This document shows, in pieces, positions 23,254-36,913 of a stretch of 64,000 nucleotides of DNA. Every line of letters starts with the position of its first letter. The first letter of the stretch is position 1. The notes under the pieces were generated by a model that ran no database searches, was not told the DNA's origin, and was given only the letters and a program-made list of their open reading frames with translations. The DNA is taken from the NCBI GenBank assembly GCA_958450325.1, contig OY288257.1:4793873-4857872 (forward strand). Direction: 5' to 3'. Source of the stretch: Agrostemma githago (taxonomy: Eukaryota > Streptophyta > Magnoliopsida > Caryophyllales > Caryophyllaceae). Position numbers and translations under genes: made by a program.

Positions 23254-26200
23254 ATGGGTCGTCGTCGAACTTCATCTGCACATGCCACCGACTCGCCCAA
23301 GTCCAAGAACAAAACGGTTCGATACTGTGTCCCCGTTCGTTCAGATGCTGACTTTTCTGAGAATGCAAGTAGTAAAGAGAACGACTCACGGAAGAGAAAA
23401 TATTTGAACGGTGAGCAAATACAAGTAGAATTTTTCAATTGTCTTTACATTCAAGCATATTTTAGTTTACCAGTCTTTTTTTTTTCATGCTAGATCTTAT
23501 TTTCTTTTCCATTTGCAAATATCAGCTCGGAGGTCCCCTTTTCAAGATGTTACGAACACATTAAATGGTCACGAGACGGCTTGCAATTTAGGAACTTCGT
23601 AATGTAATCTACAGTCATATAATCCTAGACCTTTGAATGAAAATGTGCAGTCCACACGTAACCAGGATACCTCAGGTTCATTTTATACTGTTATTTCATC
23701 GAGTACATTGACACATTATGTCTTCTGATCACATGGCAATATGACAGCATACCTTTGAGTGGATTGTTTTACTGCTTCTGCTCACTACATGTACCCGCCT
23801 TTATGCAGTTCATATTGACTGTCATGGTCAGAACAGCTCCGCAGAAACTAACGTATGCATCAGTCAACTTTCCGAGAACCGAGGTGAACTGTTTTCCACG
23901 GCATAGATATTACTCTCACCTATTTTGTTTCATATCTTTCCCTGTGACAATAATTTGGGTCACTTGGCTGTCGATTGGAGTAACCCTTACAGTTCGACTT
24001 CATTGCACAGAGTGCGAATTGGAATATGTTTTGAGAAACCATCATTATAGTTTCTGTTATTTGTATCTTAATTCCATTTCAGCCAATGTAAACTGTGTTA
24101 TCAGGGAAGCGTGTTGTAGCAGAGGTTCAAGATCATTTAACCGCATCGTGCGACGAATATCCAGGTAGAGTATTCGTATAGTTATCATTCCAGGTGCATT
24201 TATCCATTGCGTAGCAGCTCCATTACTGTACTTACAAATCTGGGTTCATACTATCTCCCGATTGGTAGTGCAGGTTCTTTAATTTTGACAGTTCCACAAG
24301 ATGATCTGGAAGCATTCCATCGAGATAAAGACGCATATGAGGACGGTATACCTTTCAGAAATGATCACCCTTTTCTATATTGTATTTATGCATCACTGCT
24401 GTCTTGAGACGTACATTTTGTACCTTGACTTCGCAGCAATTGGTTTGGAGAAGTACCTCATCAAATATTTAACAGCGCAACAGGCGAGAAGAGATACGAA
24501 GCATATACTGGCGGATAGGAGGCAGGGGCATAGTTCGTTTCAGGATGCCATGTACACTGATAATGATCCTTACCGAGAGTAAAGGTCCAAACTCGCGCGT
24601 CGAAAACATGTCATCAAGTTTCGTGAAAGGAGAGATCGTAGCTTTCTTCGTCCGTTGCCTGAAACTTCTTCCCAGTCTCCTATATCTGAACTTACACAGG
24701 GTAATCATCCTAACTATCCCGTAAACATAAATCGTCGCGGTATATCGAGCAGGAATTTTTTTTTCAGTACTTTGACCACCGTGTTTGATCATAAACGTTG
24801 AAGCTTCAATCGGTCGTGTAGTTGATGATATAAGGGAGTCCTGCCTAAATGATTCTAGAACACCGAAGAATTTAGTTTCCAGCGAAAGGTTCAGCCAGTC
24901 CAGTCACTCTGATTTGATAATTAAGAGCCTAGCACGTGACATATTTGGCGTCTCATCCACATCCGACGATCTAGAAATAACAGGTTCCCCCGAATCGCTA
25001 CCGCGCCCATGTAGATTGTATTCTCTGTCACTGGAAATGTTTAATTTTTCACAATTACGCGTAGGTTGGGAAGGGTACGAAGACCTTGGTGACCCTGTTT
25101 ACAGCTGCCAACGATGTAATGCTGAGCTGTGGTACGGGGAGCATGACAGGATGGACCGAACACCTCAACATCCGACATTTTCCATGTGCTGCAAGGACGG
25201 CAAAGTTGAATTACCATACCTTACGGAGCCACCCAAGCTTATAAAGGATCTCCTCCATGGTGTTCATCCCAAAAGTCGTCATTTTAAGGACAACATTAGG
25301 ATGTACAACTCCGCGCACTCATTCACTTCAAGCGGGGGCAAGATAGATCATTCTGTTAATGAAGGAAGGGGACCCTACACTTATCGGATTGGCGGCCAAA
25401 ATGCGCATTTAATCGGTAGCCTACTGCCGAATGATGACCAAACACCAAAATTTTGTCAACTTTACATCTACGATACCGAGGACGAAGTGAACAACAGGAA
25501 ACGAGCTTTTAGGTAATATTCCTCAGCTTCCCTTCTCAGAAATTCCTTGCTTCCTTTATTTCTGAGTTGTCGTTGCCCAAAATCTTATTTGATATTTCAC
25601 CGCCTTCTAGGGGCCAGTCCGGAAGAGCTGATAGGTTTGACGACGCCCTCATGCTTGATATTTGTTCCATGATTGACGAGTACAACCCTCTCGCTAAGTC
25701 CTTTAGAATGGCTAGGGATATCATACTGACCCGCCAGGACACCGTTCAAGTTAGGCTCAAACTTATTGGTGGCCGTCATACAGATGGCCGCACATACAAC
25801 CTTCCCTCAGTGTCTGAAGTAGCTGCGCTTATAGTCGGTGACATTGACGAGGCCATTGAGAGCAGAGACATTGTAATTGTCGAAAAGAGCGGTCGTCTGC
25901 AACGAATATCTGAACTTCACCCGTCGTACCTAGCACTTCAGTACCCACTATTTTTTCCACGTGGAGAGGACGATTACCGGCTAGGAATTAAGCATTGCCA
26001 GCTCTCCATCGACGTATGTCTTAATCCAGAAACTGCCCATGTCAAGACAACACTGAGAGAGTGGTTTGCATTTCGGCTGCAGGATCGTCCATCTCACGTT
26101 GAACCGGACACTTTGTTGCGGGGAGGAAGGTTGTTGCAGCAGTTGATTGTCGACGGTTACACTATGATCGAATCTCAACGAATAACTTATCTGAAGTTCA

Positions 26201-29200
26201 ATCAGCCAAAACTACGGTCTGCCAATTACAAGCACCTGAGTAATGCAGTTGACAATGGAGAAACAGACACATCGTCACAAGGTGTCAAGTACATTCTTCC
26301 GTCAAGTTTTGTCGGAGGTAAAGGGTATATGAGGGAGACATACCAAGATACCATGACGATATGTCGTTGGTGTGGATATCCCGATTTGTTTATCACATTT
26401 ACGTGCAATCCTAAGTGGCCAGAAATAACCCGTTTTGTACAGAAGAGGGGTTTGCAGCCCGAGGACAGACCGGATATAGTTTCCCGTGTATTCAGGCAGA
26501 AGTTGGAACTTCTCATGAAAGACTTGAAGGATAATCATGTGTTTGGACGGACCAGGGCTGCTACGCTTCCCATCCTTAAGTTTTCTTATTCTCCTCTTTT
26601 TATTTTCCGTTGCTAATTTCCACTCCCGATTTTTAGTTGTCTACACAATTGAGTTTCAGAAGCGAGGCCTGCCCCACGCCCACATTTTGCTATTTCTCGA
26701 GAGGGATGACAAGTTCCCGGAGGCAGTTGATGTCGACTCCGTTATTTCTCAGAGATACCCGATCCATTGGTAGACCCTTCCTTACATGAGGTCGTTAAGG
26801 ATCTAATGATTCATGGTCCGTGCGGCCTCGCCAATCCAAAGTCGCCGTGCATGACTAATGGTGTATGTACTAAGAGATTTCCAAAGGCGTTCTGTGAACG
26901 AACAACTGTAGACGGTGACGGTTATCCAATGTACCAGAGGAGGGACAACAGTATTAGAGTTGAAAAGGGTGGTGTAAGCGTGCACAATGGGTTCGTTGTT
27001 CCGTATAATGCCCAATTACTCACAAGATACCACGCCCACATTAACGTTGAGTGGTGTAACCAGGCACGTTCCATTAAATATCTATTCAAGTACGTGAACA
27101 AAGGTTATGATAGGGTAACTATTGGTGCATCCTTCAGGACGAATCCAGATGAAGTAGATCACATTCAGGAGTACTATGATTGTCGGTACGTTTCCCCTTG
27201 CGAGGCTGCCTGGCGCATCTTTTCCTTCGAAATTCATTATCGTACACCTCCAGTCCTTCGTCTCGAGTACCATTTGCCGAATGAGCAGAATGTTGTATAC
27301 AACGATGATGACCCTCTGGATGAAATTGTTGCACGATCCAATGGTGCTAGAACAAAGTTCATCGCTTGGTTGGAGTACAATGCAGACCACTGTGAATCGA
27401 GAGGACTGACATACTCCGAGTTTCCTACCAAGTATGTTTGGCAGAAGGATGACAGGTGTTGGACCCCCCGTAAGAGGGGATTTAGTTTAGGTAGAATGTA
27501 CCATATGTCGCCAAACGGTGGGGAACGATATTATATGAGGCTATTGCTCAACTTCGTTCGTGGTCCGACATGTTATGCCGACATTCGTACTGTCAAGGGC
27601 GTTGTATATGATACCTACAAGGATGCGTGCTATGCTTTAGGCTTGCTTGGTGACGACAAGGAGTATGTCGATGTTATAGAGGAAGCAAGTTACTGGGGCA
27701 GTGGTGTGTACTTGAGGAACATGTTTGCCACCCTTCTGTTTTCTGGAAGTTTGGTTAAACCAGAGGAAGTCTGGGAGAAAACCTGGCACTATCTTTGTGA
27801 CGACATTTTGTCCAGGCGACGGAAGGAACTCCTCAATTTTGGTTAGTTATTATAAGCCATCACAATCCTTAGTCTCCATGTTCTGCAATATCTGTTTCTT
27901 TATTTTTTATTTTTTTTGTTTATGTTGAAAGGAAACACTTATCGTTAAGGATTTGGTTTGATCTATTCGTCTGCATTGTTATTGCAGATTTACAAATGAC
28001 CGATGAGCTGTTGAAGAATTACACTTTATCTGAAATTGAGGCTATCCTACTTCGCAACGGCAGCTCCCTTTCAAAATTTCCAAATATGCCGTGTCCTGAT
28101 CAGGAGATGTTTCGTGTTGATGCAAATAGGTTGATTTCCGATGAACTTTCGTATGACCGTGCTGCTCTGAAGTCCGAGTACCTATCCTATATGTTAACTA
28201 TTACAGATGAACAGAGAGTAGTGTACGACTCAATTATAGATGCAGTTGAGTCTGGTACTGGCCGTCTTTTTTTCCTATACGGCCATGGTGGAACGGGCAA
28301 GACCTTCATATGGAAAACGCTTTGTGCTGATCTGCGAAGCAAGGGGCAGATTGTCCTCCCCGTTGCGTCAAGTGGTATTGCTGCAACCCTTCTTCCTAGG
28401 GGCCACACTACACATTCTAGATTTAGCATACCCATTAATGTTGATGAGAAGTCAATGTGCCCTGGAATTAAACCGGGGTCCGACTTGGCTGAACTTCTAA
28501 TCAAAGCGAAGCTAATTATATGGGATGAAGCCCCAATGGTGAGTCGATATTGTTTTGAGGCCCTTGATAGAAGTCTTAGGGATATCACGAGATTTGTCAA
28601 CCCATCTAACGCGGACAAGCCATTTGGAGGCAAGGTCGTTGTTCTTAGTGGTGATTTCAAGCAAATCCTGCCAGTTGTTCCTAAAGGTAGTCGACAGGAC
28701 ATTGTCTATGCGTCTATTTGTTCGTCTCCTATTTGGAGAGAAGTCAAGGTAAAACCGGTCAAATTGGATCTCTCTTACGAATTGTCGTGACCTAAATCCA
28801 TCCTACGTAGAACCCGAAATTTAATTATATAATATTCACCTGTTCTCATATATTTTTGCAGGTTCTACGGTTGAATACTAATATGCGACTTCAGTCTGGT
28901 AGGTCTATAGACGAAGTTGATGAAATCAGGGAATTCTCTGAATGGATACTTAATGTAGGTGATGGTCTCGAAGGGGGTCCTAACGACGGCATAGCAACCA
29001 TAAAGATACCAGACGAGTTGCTCATCCATCCTGGTGCAGATTCCGTTGCAGCGATTGTTGGTAGCACATATCCTGACTTTGAAAACAAATACAAGGACAC
29101 GGACTACCTGCAGGAAAGGGCTGTGCTTGCTCCAACTCACGACGTAGTTGAGAAGGTTAACGCTTACGTGCTGTCCACTTTACCCGGAGACGAAGTTGTC

Positions 29201-29767
29201 TACCTAAGTTCATACGAGATAAGCAGTGGCGAAACCTGCCGTGCCATTCTCGATCTGTACTCTACAGAATATTTAAACACAATAAGGTCGTCGGGCCTGC
29301 CAAACCACCGCCTGTGTCTAAAGGTTGGAGCAATAGTAATGCTCTTGAGAAATCTTGATCAAGCAAACGGTCTATGTAACGGGACAAGGCTGATTATATC
29401 TAAACTCGGTGATCGTGTACTTGAAGCCAAGGTTATATCAGGCATCAGAAAGGGAGAAATGGTGTACATACCATGAATTAAACTGTCACCCTCAGACAAG
29501 ACTAAGTTCCCCATTCAATTCGAACGGAGGCAGTTTCCGATTGTCGTATGTTTCGCAATGACCATAAACAAAAGCCAGGGTCAGTCTCTGTCTAATGTCG
29601 GTCTATTTTTACAGCGACCTGTTTTCACACATGGGCAGCTTTATGTTGCGTTATCAAGGGTAACGACTAAGAGGGGCCTGAAGGTACTCATTCTAGATGA
29701 AGATGATTTCGACACGGACTCCACAACGAACGTCGTGTATAAAGAGATTTTCTCAAACACTCGATGA
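23254..29767 (+). pseudogene. Helitron Rep/helicase, decayed
   Basis: The likely start is MGRRRTSSAHATDS at 23254, followed by small exons. Conserved blocks: RDTKHILADRR (about 24495), Helitron-like N domain (24785-25516), then 25612-26570 with FITFTCNPKWPE. The HUH nuclease motif RGLPHAHILLFL is at about 26668. The paired catalytic tyrosines are in YLFKYVNKGYD (about 27080). The PIF1-type helicase has Walker A GHGGTGKTF (about 28282), Walker B IIWDEAPM, SGDFKQILPV, and TINKSQGQS plus YVALSRVT at the end. In Helitrons this protein nicks, unwinds and ligates single-stranded transposon DNA. Defects: TAA at 24580-24582, a one-base frameshift near 26750 between VDSVIS and DPLVDPS, and a TGA at 29474-29476. 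The intron around 26570-26640 also has no clean in-frame donor. Confidence 0.88.
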
Positions 29768-30257
29768 CAAACATGTTGTATACTACTCAACGTATATGCA
29801 AATCGTTTCTCTGGCTGAGATTATATAGATGTTGTAGTATATGCATCGCTATTCAGGTCTACAATTCCCACATCACATCTTACTGATTTTTACGCACGCC
29901 TGCGCATCCCACTATATTCATTCACCATGCGAACAACTACCAGAAATTTTGAAGCATACCATAAGCAGGATTAAAACACAACTATACCAAAAAAACGGAA
30001 GAGGTGCCAATTCAAATTGAAAGTCTGCAGACTAAAACACAGTTGTTTGTAGTCAACAAGCGAAGTTAAAATATTCAGAATTAAAAACCGATGAAACAAA
30101 ATACCAACAATCTGGACCGAGGTCCAACAATCCATTACAGAAGGCAAGTTATATAACAAAAAAACTAACAAATCACCAAGAGTTCGACAGTTAATTGAGC
30201 AAGGTAGTGGAGTAGGATATGCAGAATGTTCTTCGGGTCGAGTTAGGAGGAGTTACC
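29768..30257. other. Helitron 3' region or flank, no gene
   Basis: AT-rich. On the minus strand it would be the 3'-flanking or UTR-like sequence of the gene fragment at 30258-30656. No Helitron 3' hairpin was recognised. Confidence 0.4.
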
Positions 30258-30656
30258 TGTTAGACGTAGAATCCGGGGCAGTGTTGCCTCAGAATATTGA
30301 AGACGCACACGTACGTGGAGAGGCTGTCTTTGTCTGCGTCTCCATACCCAAGACTTTTCCAATCAATTGAGGGATAAGTGCTCTGCCTTCCCTCCTTCAA
30401 CAACTCCATGTTTGCATCAGTTGCGACCCACAGATGAGGACCAGTCATACCGTCTGCAGTATTCCTGAAGTCCGACCTCCCCCTACCAACCCTCTCGAAG
30501 CACTTCTACAGTTTGAATGCACTCCTGTACCTATGCTCGCCAGTGGAGAACTCGATTGCGATAGCTCGCTTGAAAACCCCAGGTTTCCCCTTCCAAACAT
30601 GGTGGACTTTCCTGACAGGGTATCCCAGACAAGGAGTTGTTGAAGGAGGGAAGGCA
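30258..30656 (-). pseudogene. Unrecognised gene fragment with a 30-bp inverted repeat
   Basis: The minus strand has an open end MTGPHLWVATDANMELLKEG ... HCPGFYV with TAA at 30258-30260. Upstream, in the same frame and separated by one TAG, is VHHVWKGKPGVFKRAIAIEF. The composition is balanced and protein-like, but I do not recognise the family. The segment encoding ELLKEGRQS (about 30380-30410) is repeated in inverted form at about 30631-30660, exactly where copia pol breaks off. A captured gene fragment or fold-back insertion at a breakpoint are both possible. Confidence 0.45.
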
Positions 30657-33385
30657 GAGCACCCTCTAACACAGCAGGATATTTACCAAAATGTAGACAT
30701 GAATTAACTGTTCCTTTCAAGTACCTTAGTAAACGATGAAGGGCATTCCAATGTTCATTATCAGGGTTATGTGTATACCGACTTAGCCTACTAACAGCAT
30801 AAGCAATGTCATGTCGAGTACAGTTCATGAGAAACATCACACTCCCTATAATTTTAGCATACTCTTTTTGGGATACACTCTCACCCAGGTTCTTACACAG
30901 AGGTATACTAGCATCATAAGGAGTTCTAGCAGGTGTAACATCAAAACTATCAAATTTCTTCAACACTTTCTCAGCAAAATGAGATTGACTTAAGGATATT
31001 CCAGATGAGTTTCTGATCAATTTGACTCCAAGAATAACATCAGCTTCTCCTAAGTCTTTCATCTCAAAACGTGACGACAGAAATTGTTTGGTTTTATTTA
31101 CAACAAATAAATTACTACCAATAATTAACATGTCATCAACATATAGGCAGATAATCACACAGTCTGATCCAAACATCTTAGAGTACACACATGAATCAGA
31201 ATTGTTAGTTATGTAGCCATCCTCAATCAAAGTGTTGTGAAATTTCTCATACCACTGTTTAGGTGTTTGTTTTAGACCATATAGCGATTTTCTCAATTTA
31301 CACACCTTACTCTCTTGACCCTTTACCACAAACCCCTCGGGTTGAGTCATATAGATCTCTTCTTTTAGGTCACCATTCAAGAAGGCAGTTTTAACATCCA
31401 TTTGATGAACAACAAGATCATGAATAGCAGCCAAAGCAATAAGAGTTCTAATGGTGGAAATCTTAGTCACAGGTGAGTAGGTATCGAAATAATCAATATC
31501 TTTCTTTTGTGTAAATCCTCTCACCACAAGTCTAGCTTTGAACCTTTCTATTGTACCATCAGGTCTTAGTTTCTTTTTGAAAATCCATTTACTACTAATG
31601 GATTTACTACCCTTAGGTAAATCTGTCAATTCCCAGGTCTGATTAAATGCAATAGAATCTAACTCATTTGTAATAGTTTCTTCCCAAAAAATAGCATCTA
31701 TGGATCTCATAGCTTCATCATACATTTTTGGGTCATCTTCTATTAAAAAAGCAGAAACAAACTCAAAGCAAGCACAATCATCACTAGCATTTTCAGTTAA
31801 GAACGTTGTGATAAAATCATCTCCGAAATTCTTTTCAATTCTAGGCCTTTTACTCCTTCTAGGTTCACTAGCATGATGATCAATAGTACTACTACTAGCA
31901 TGCAAAGAATTATCAACAGGATTAATAGGCATATCAAGCAATTCAGGAGGTGAATCAACAACTTTCTTTAAAGGAAAAACATGCTCAAAAAACTCGGCAT
32001 CTCTTGCTTCAGAAATAGAACGATCATTCAATGACATGAATCTATAAGCAGCACTGTTTTGAGCATAACCAATGAAAATGCAATCATATGTTTTAGATCC
32101 TATAGTAGGCCTCTTAAAACTTGGTAAACCAACTTTAGCCAAACACCCCCACACTTTAAGAAAGTTTAAGTTAGGGGCATAACCCTTCCAAAATTCATAG
32201 GGTGTCTTGTCTAATTTCTTATGGGGTACCCTGTTAAGAATGTGACAAGCTGAAAGCACCGCTTCCCCCCACATATCGTCAGAAAGGCCAGAACTTAAGA
32301 GCATAGCATTCATCATTTCTTTTAAAGTTCTGTTTTTACGTTCAGCTACTCCATTGGACTGAGGTTGGTAAGGAGGGCTAGACTCATGAATTAATCCATT
32401 TTTCTCGCAAAAATCTATTAAGTAATTAGAGCTATATTCGCCACCTCTATTAGACCTGACTCTTTTAATCTTTCTGTCAAGTTGATTTTCTACCTCAGCT
32501 TTGTATTTAATAAACATCTCTTCAGCTTCACTTTTATTCTTAAGTAAATACACTTTAGTATATCTTGAGAAATCATCAATAAAAGTGACATAATAAAATT
32601 TGCCTCCTCTACTCATAGTACTCTTGAAGTCAGCTAGGTCGGTGTGAATTAACTCGAGAAGACTCGTATGTCTAGTTTTAACAGGTTTACTAGGCTTCTT
32701 AGTAAACTTAGCTTCTACACAACTAGGACATTTAGTGAAGACTTCAGTGGTTAAAGAAGGAATAAGCGACATTGCTTTCAGTTTTTTAACCGATTCATAA
32801 TTCACGTGACCTAATCTAGCATGCCAAACATCAATAGACTCAGCAATATAAGCAGAAGCAGAAGTATTATTATTAATAGCAGAAGAGTCAATGTTCAAAA
32901 TAAATAGTCCCCCACTGAGATAACCCTTGCCCACAAAATCCCCGTTGCGAGACATTACGACCTTGTCAGCCTCTAAAACAAGTTTCACACCAACTTTGTT
33001 TAACAAGGCACCAGACACTAGGTTTCTACGCAAAGTAGGGACATACAAAACATTATGAAGAGCAAGAGTTTTCCCAGAGGTAAGTTTTAGAAAGACCTTG
33101 CCTTTTCCTCTGATCAGCGCAGAGGAAGAGTTACCCATTTAAACCTTTTCACCATCAGCCACATCTTCAAATTCAGCGAAAAGATCCTTGTTTGCACAGA
33201 GATGTCTTGATGCTCCTGTGTCCAGAATTCAGTCACTTGCGTTCGCCACAAGATTGGCCTCTACCACCACTGCAGCAATAATATCATCATCTGATTCAGC
33301 AATGTTGGCTTGAGCGGCATGAACAGCTTTCTTTTGAGGACACTGGAATGCTTTGTGACCCGTCTGCCCACACACATAGCACATA
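30657..33385 (-). pseudogene. Ty1/copia pol, 3'-truncated and mutated
   Basis: Read on the minus strand: CCHC knuckle CYVCGQTGHKAFQC (about 33385), protease LDTGAS (about 33220), GAG-pre-integrase VWHARLGHVNYESV, integrase core with HTDLADF, RSNRGGEYSS and NGVAERKNRTL, then reverse transcriptase with LYVDDMLIIGSN. The RNase H domain is absent: similarity stops at GKYPAVLEG (about 30657). Stops interrupt it at 33229-33231 (TGA, where the family has Trp before ILDTGAS) and 33139-33141 (TAA). The second integrase Asp is Asn (RSNRGGEY). No LTR follows. Its gag is missing here but sits at 5395-6222 on the other strand. Confidence 0.9.
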
Positions 33386-33440
33386 AGGAATAAATAATGA
33401 CCGGAGGGAGTACGTTGCAAACCCAAAGAATTTGAGGGAG
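33386..33440. mobile_element. Partner halves of the two split MITEs
   Basis: Directly beyond pol is a MITE remnant 'aggaataaataatgaccggagggag' ending at 33410 with TA. Then comes the 28-bp terminus 33413-33440 (cgttgcaaacccaaagaatt..) followed by TA. The latter matches 6540-6567 at 25 of 28 positions and is in the same orientation, although a MITE's two ends should be inverted. Confidence 0.75.
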
Positions 33441-34026
33441 TAACATTTATCTACTATGGAGTAAGATTTTACCCAAGTTAATCTTCTATATATGGATTAC
33501 ATTTCTTCATCATTAACGTTCTCAACTTCTCATCAATACATTCTTGTTATACTATATGCGAGGAAGTGTGTACCTCATATTGGACCTTTGTTGCATTGAT
33601 GTCCACAATCCATAGTAATGATTCTACAACTGCATTGTCTCTTTAGTTAAAGAGTGTGCATGCAAGTTGGCAGATCAAGGAATGTAAACAACAAAAATAC
33701 AATGAAAAAACAAGCATTCAAATAAAATGCCTTTAATTAAGAGTAGCGCCTGCAGTGTGGGTGTGGTAAACATACATCTTCTATTCGGCATCATTCATTT
33801 GCCAAACAAGATGAATACATTCAGACAGTCAGTGATGATCTGATCTGTAAATGGAGCAACCATACATACACACCCCTTCCATTTAATTAGCACATTAATA
33901 TTGGAGCGCTTTAGGAAACTCGATAACCTCTCTGCTTGGAGCGCCGATTCTAATATGAAACAGCTTGTCCATGGAGTTAATTGGTAAGCTTCAGTAGTCC
34001 TAGACCATATGCATATATATATATAT
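33441..34026. other. Spacer with one exon-like scrap
   Basis: Mostly AT-rich. At 33901-33982 a short frame LERFRKLDNLSAWSADSN ends at a good donor (gtaagc). It may be an exon fragment of an unrecognised gene. The right end runs into an (AT)n tract that borders the small MULE. Confidence 0.35.
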
Positions 34027-36618
<2,592 letters not shown>

Positions 36619-36913
36619 TAAGGCTCTTATGAGTCCTTCTCTATATATGAGTCCATGAGTCCTCATCTCATCCGTTGGATGAGATGAGGATGAATGGACA
36701 AGATGCATCTAATTAAAAAAAAAAAAAAAAAAAAGAGATTTACGTTCCTAAAATAACTCACAAGAATTTAGGAAACAAATAACCTCCTATCAATCACACG
36801 TTCATTTTTCATTCACGTTCATTTGCTTTCCACGTTCATTCACACCTAAAAACCAAAAAACCTTTTCTTCATTCACGCTAATTCATCGTTTTTGATCTCG
36901 AAATTCTGCTACA

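Larger units (their letters stand above)
18404..29767 (+). mobile_element. Degenerate autonomous Helitron
   Basis: The left boundary is proposed at TCTCTATATTAAATCAG, which resembles the TC-starting 5' ends of plant Helitrons. Inside, on the plus strand, are an RPA1-like gene (18974-21579) and a Rep/helicase gene (23254-29767), the two genes typical of plant Helitrons. No hairpin plus CTRR terminus was found downstream of 29767, so the right boundary is open. The Rep/helicase gene carries at least three disabling changes, so this copy should not be autonomous now. Confidence 0.75.

Noticed and set aside
22926..23351. 141-codon frame between Helitron genes
   Set aside because: Low-complexity, no domain, overlaps the start of the Rep/helicase exon in another frame.
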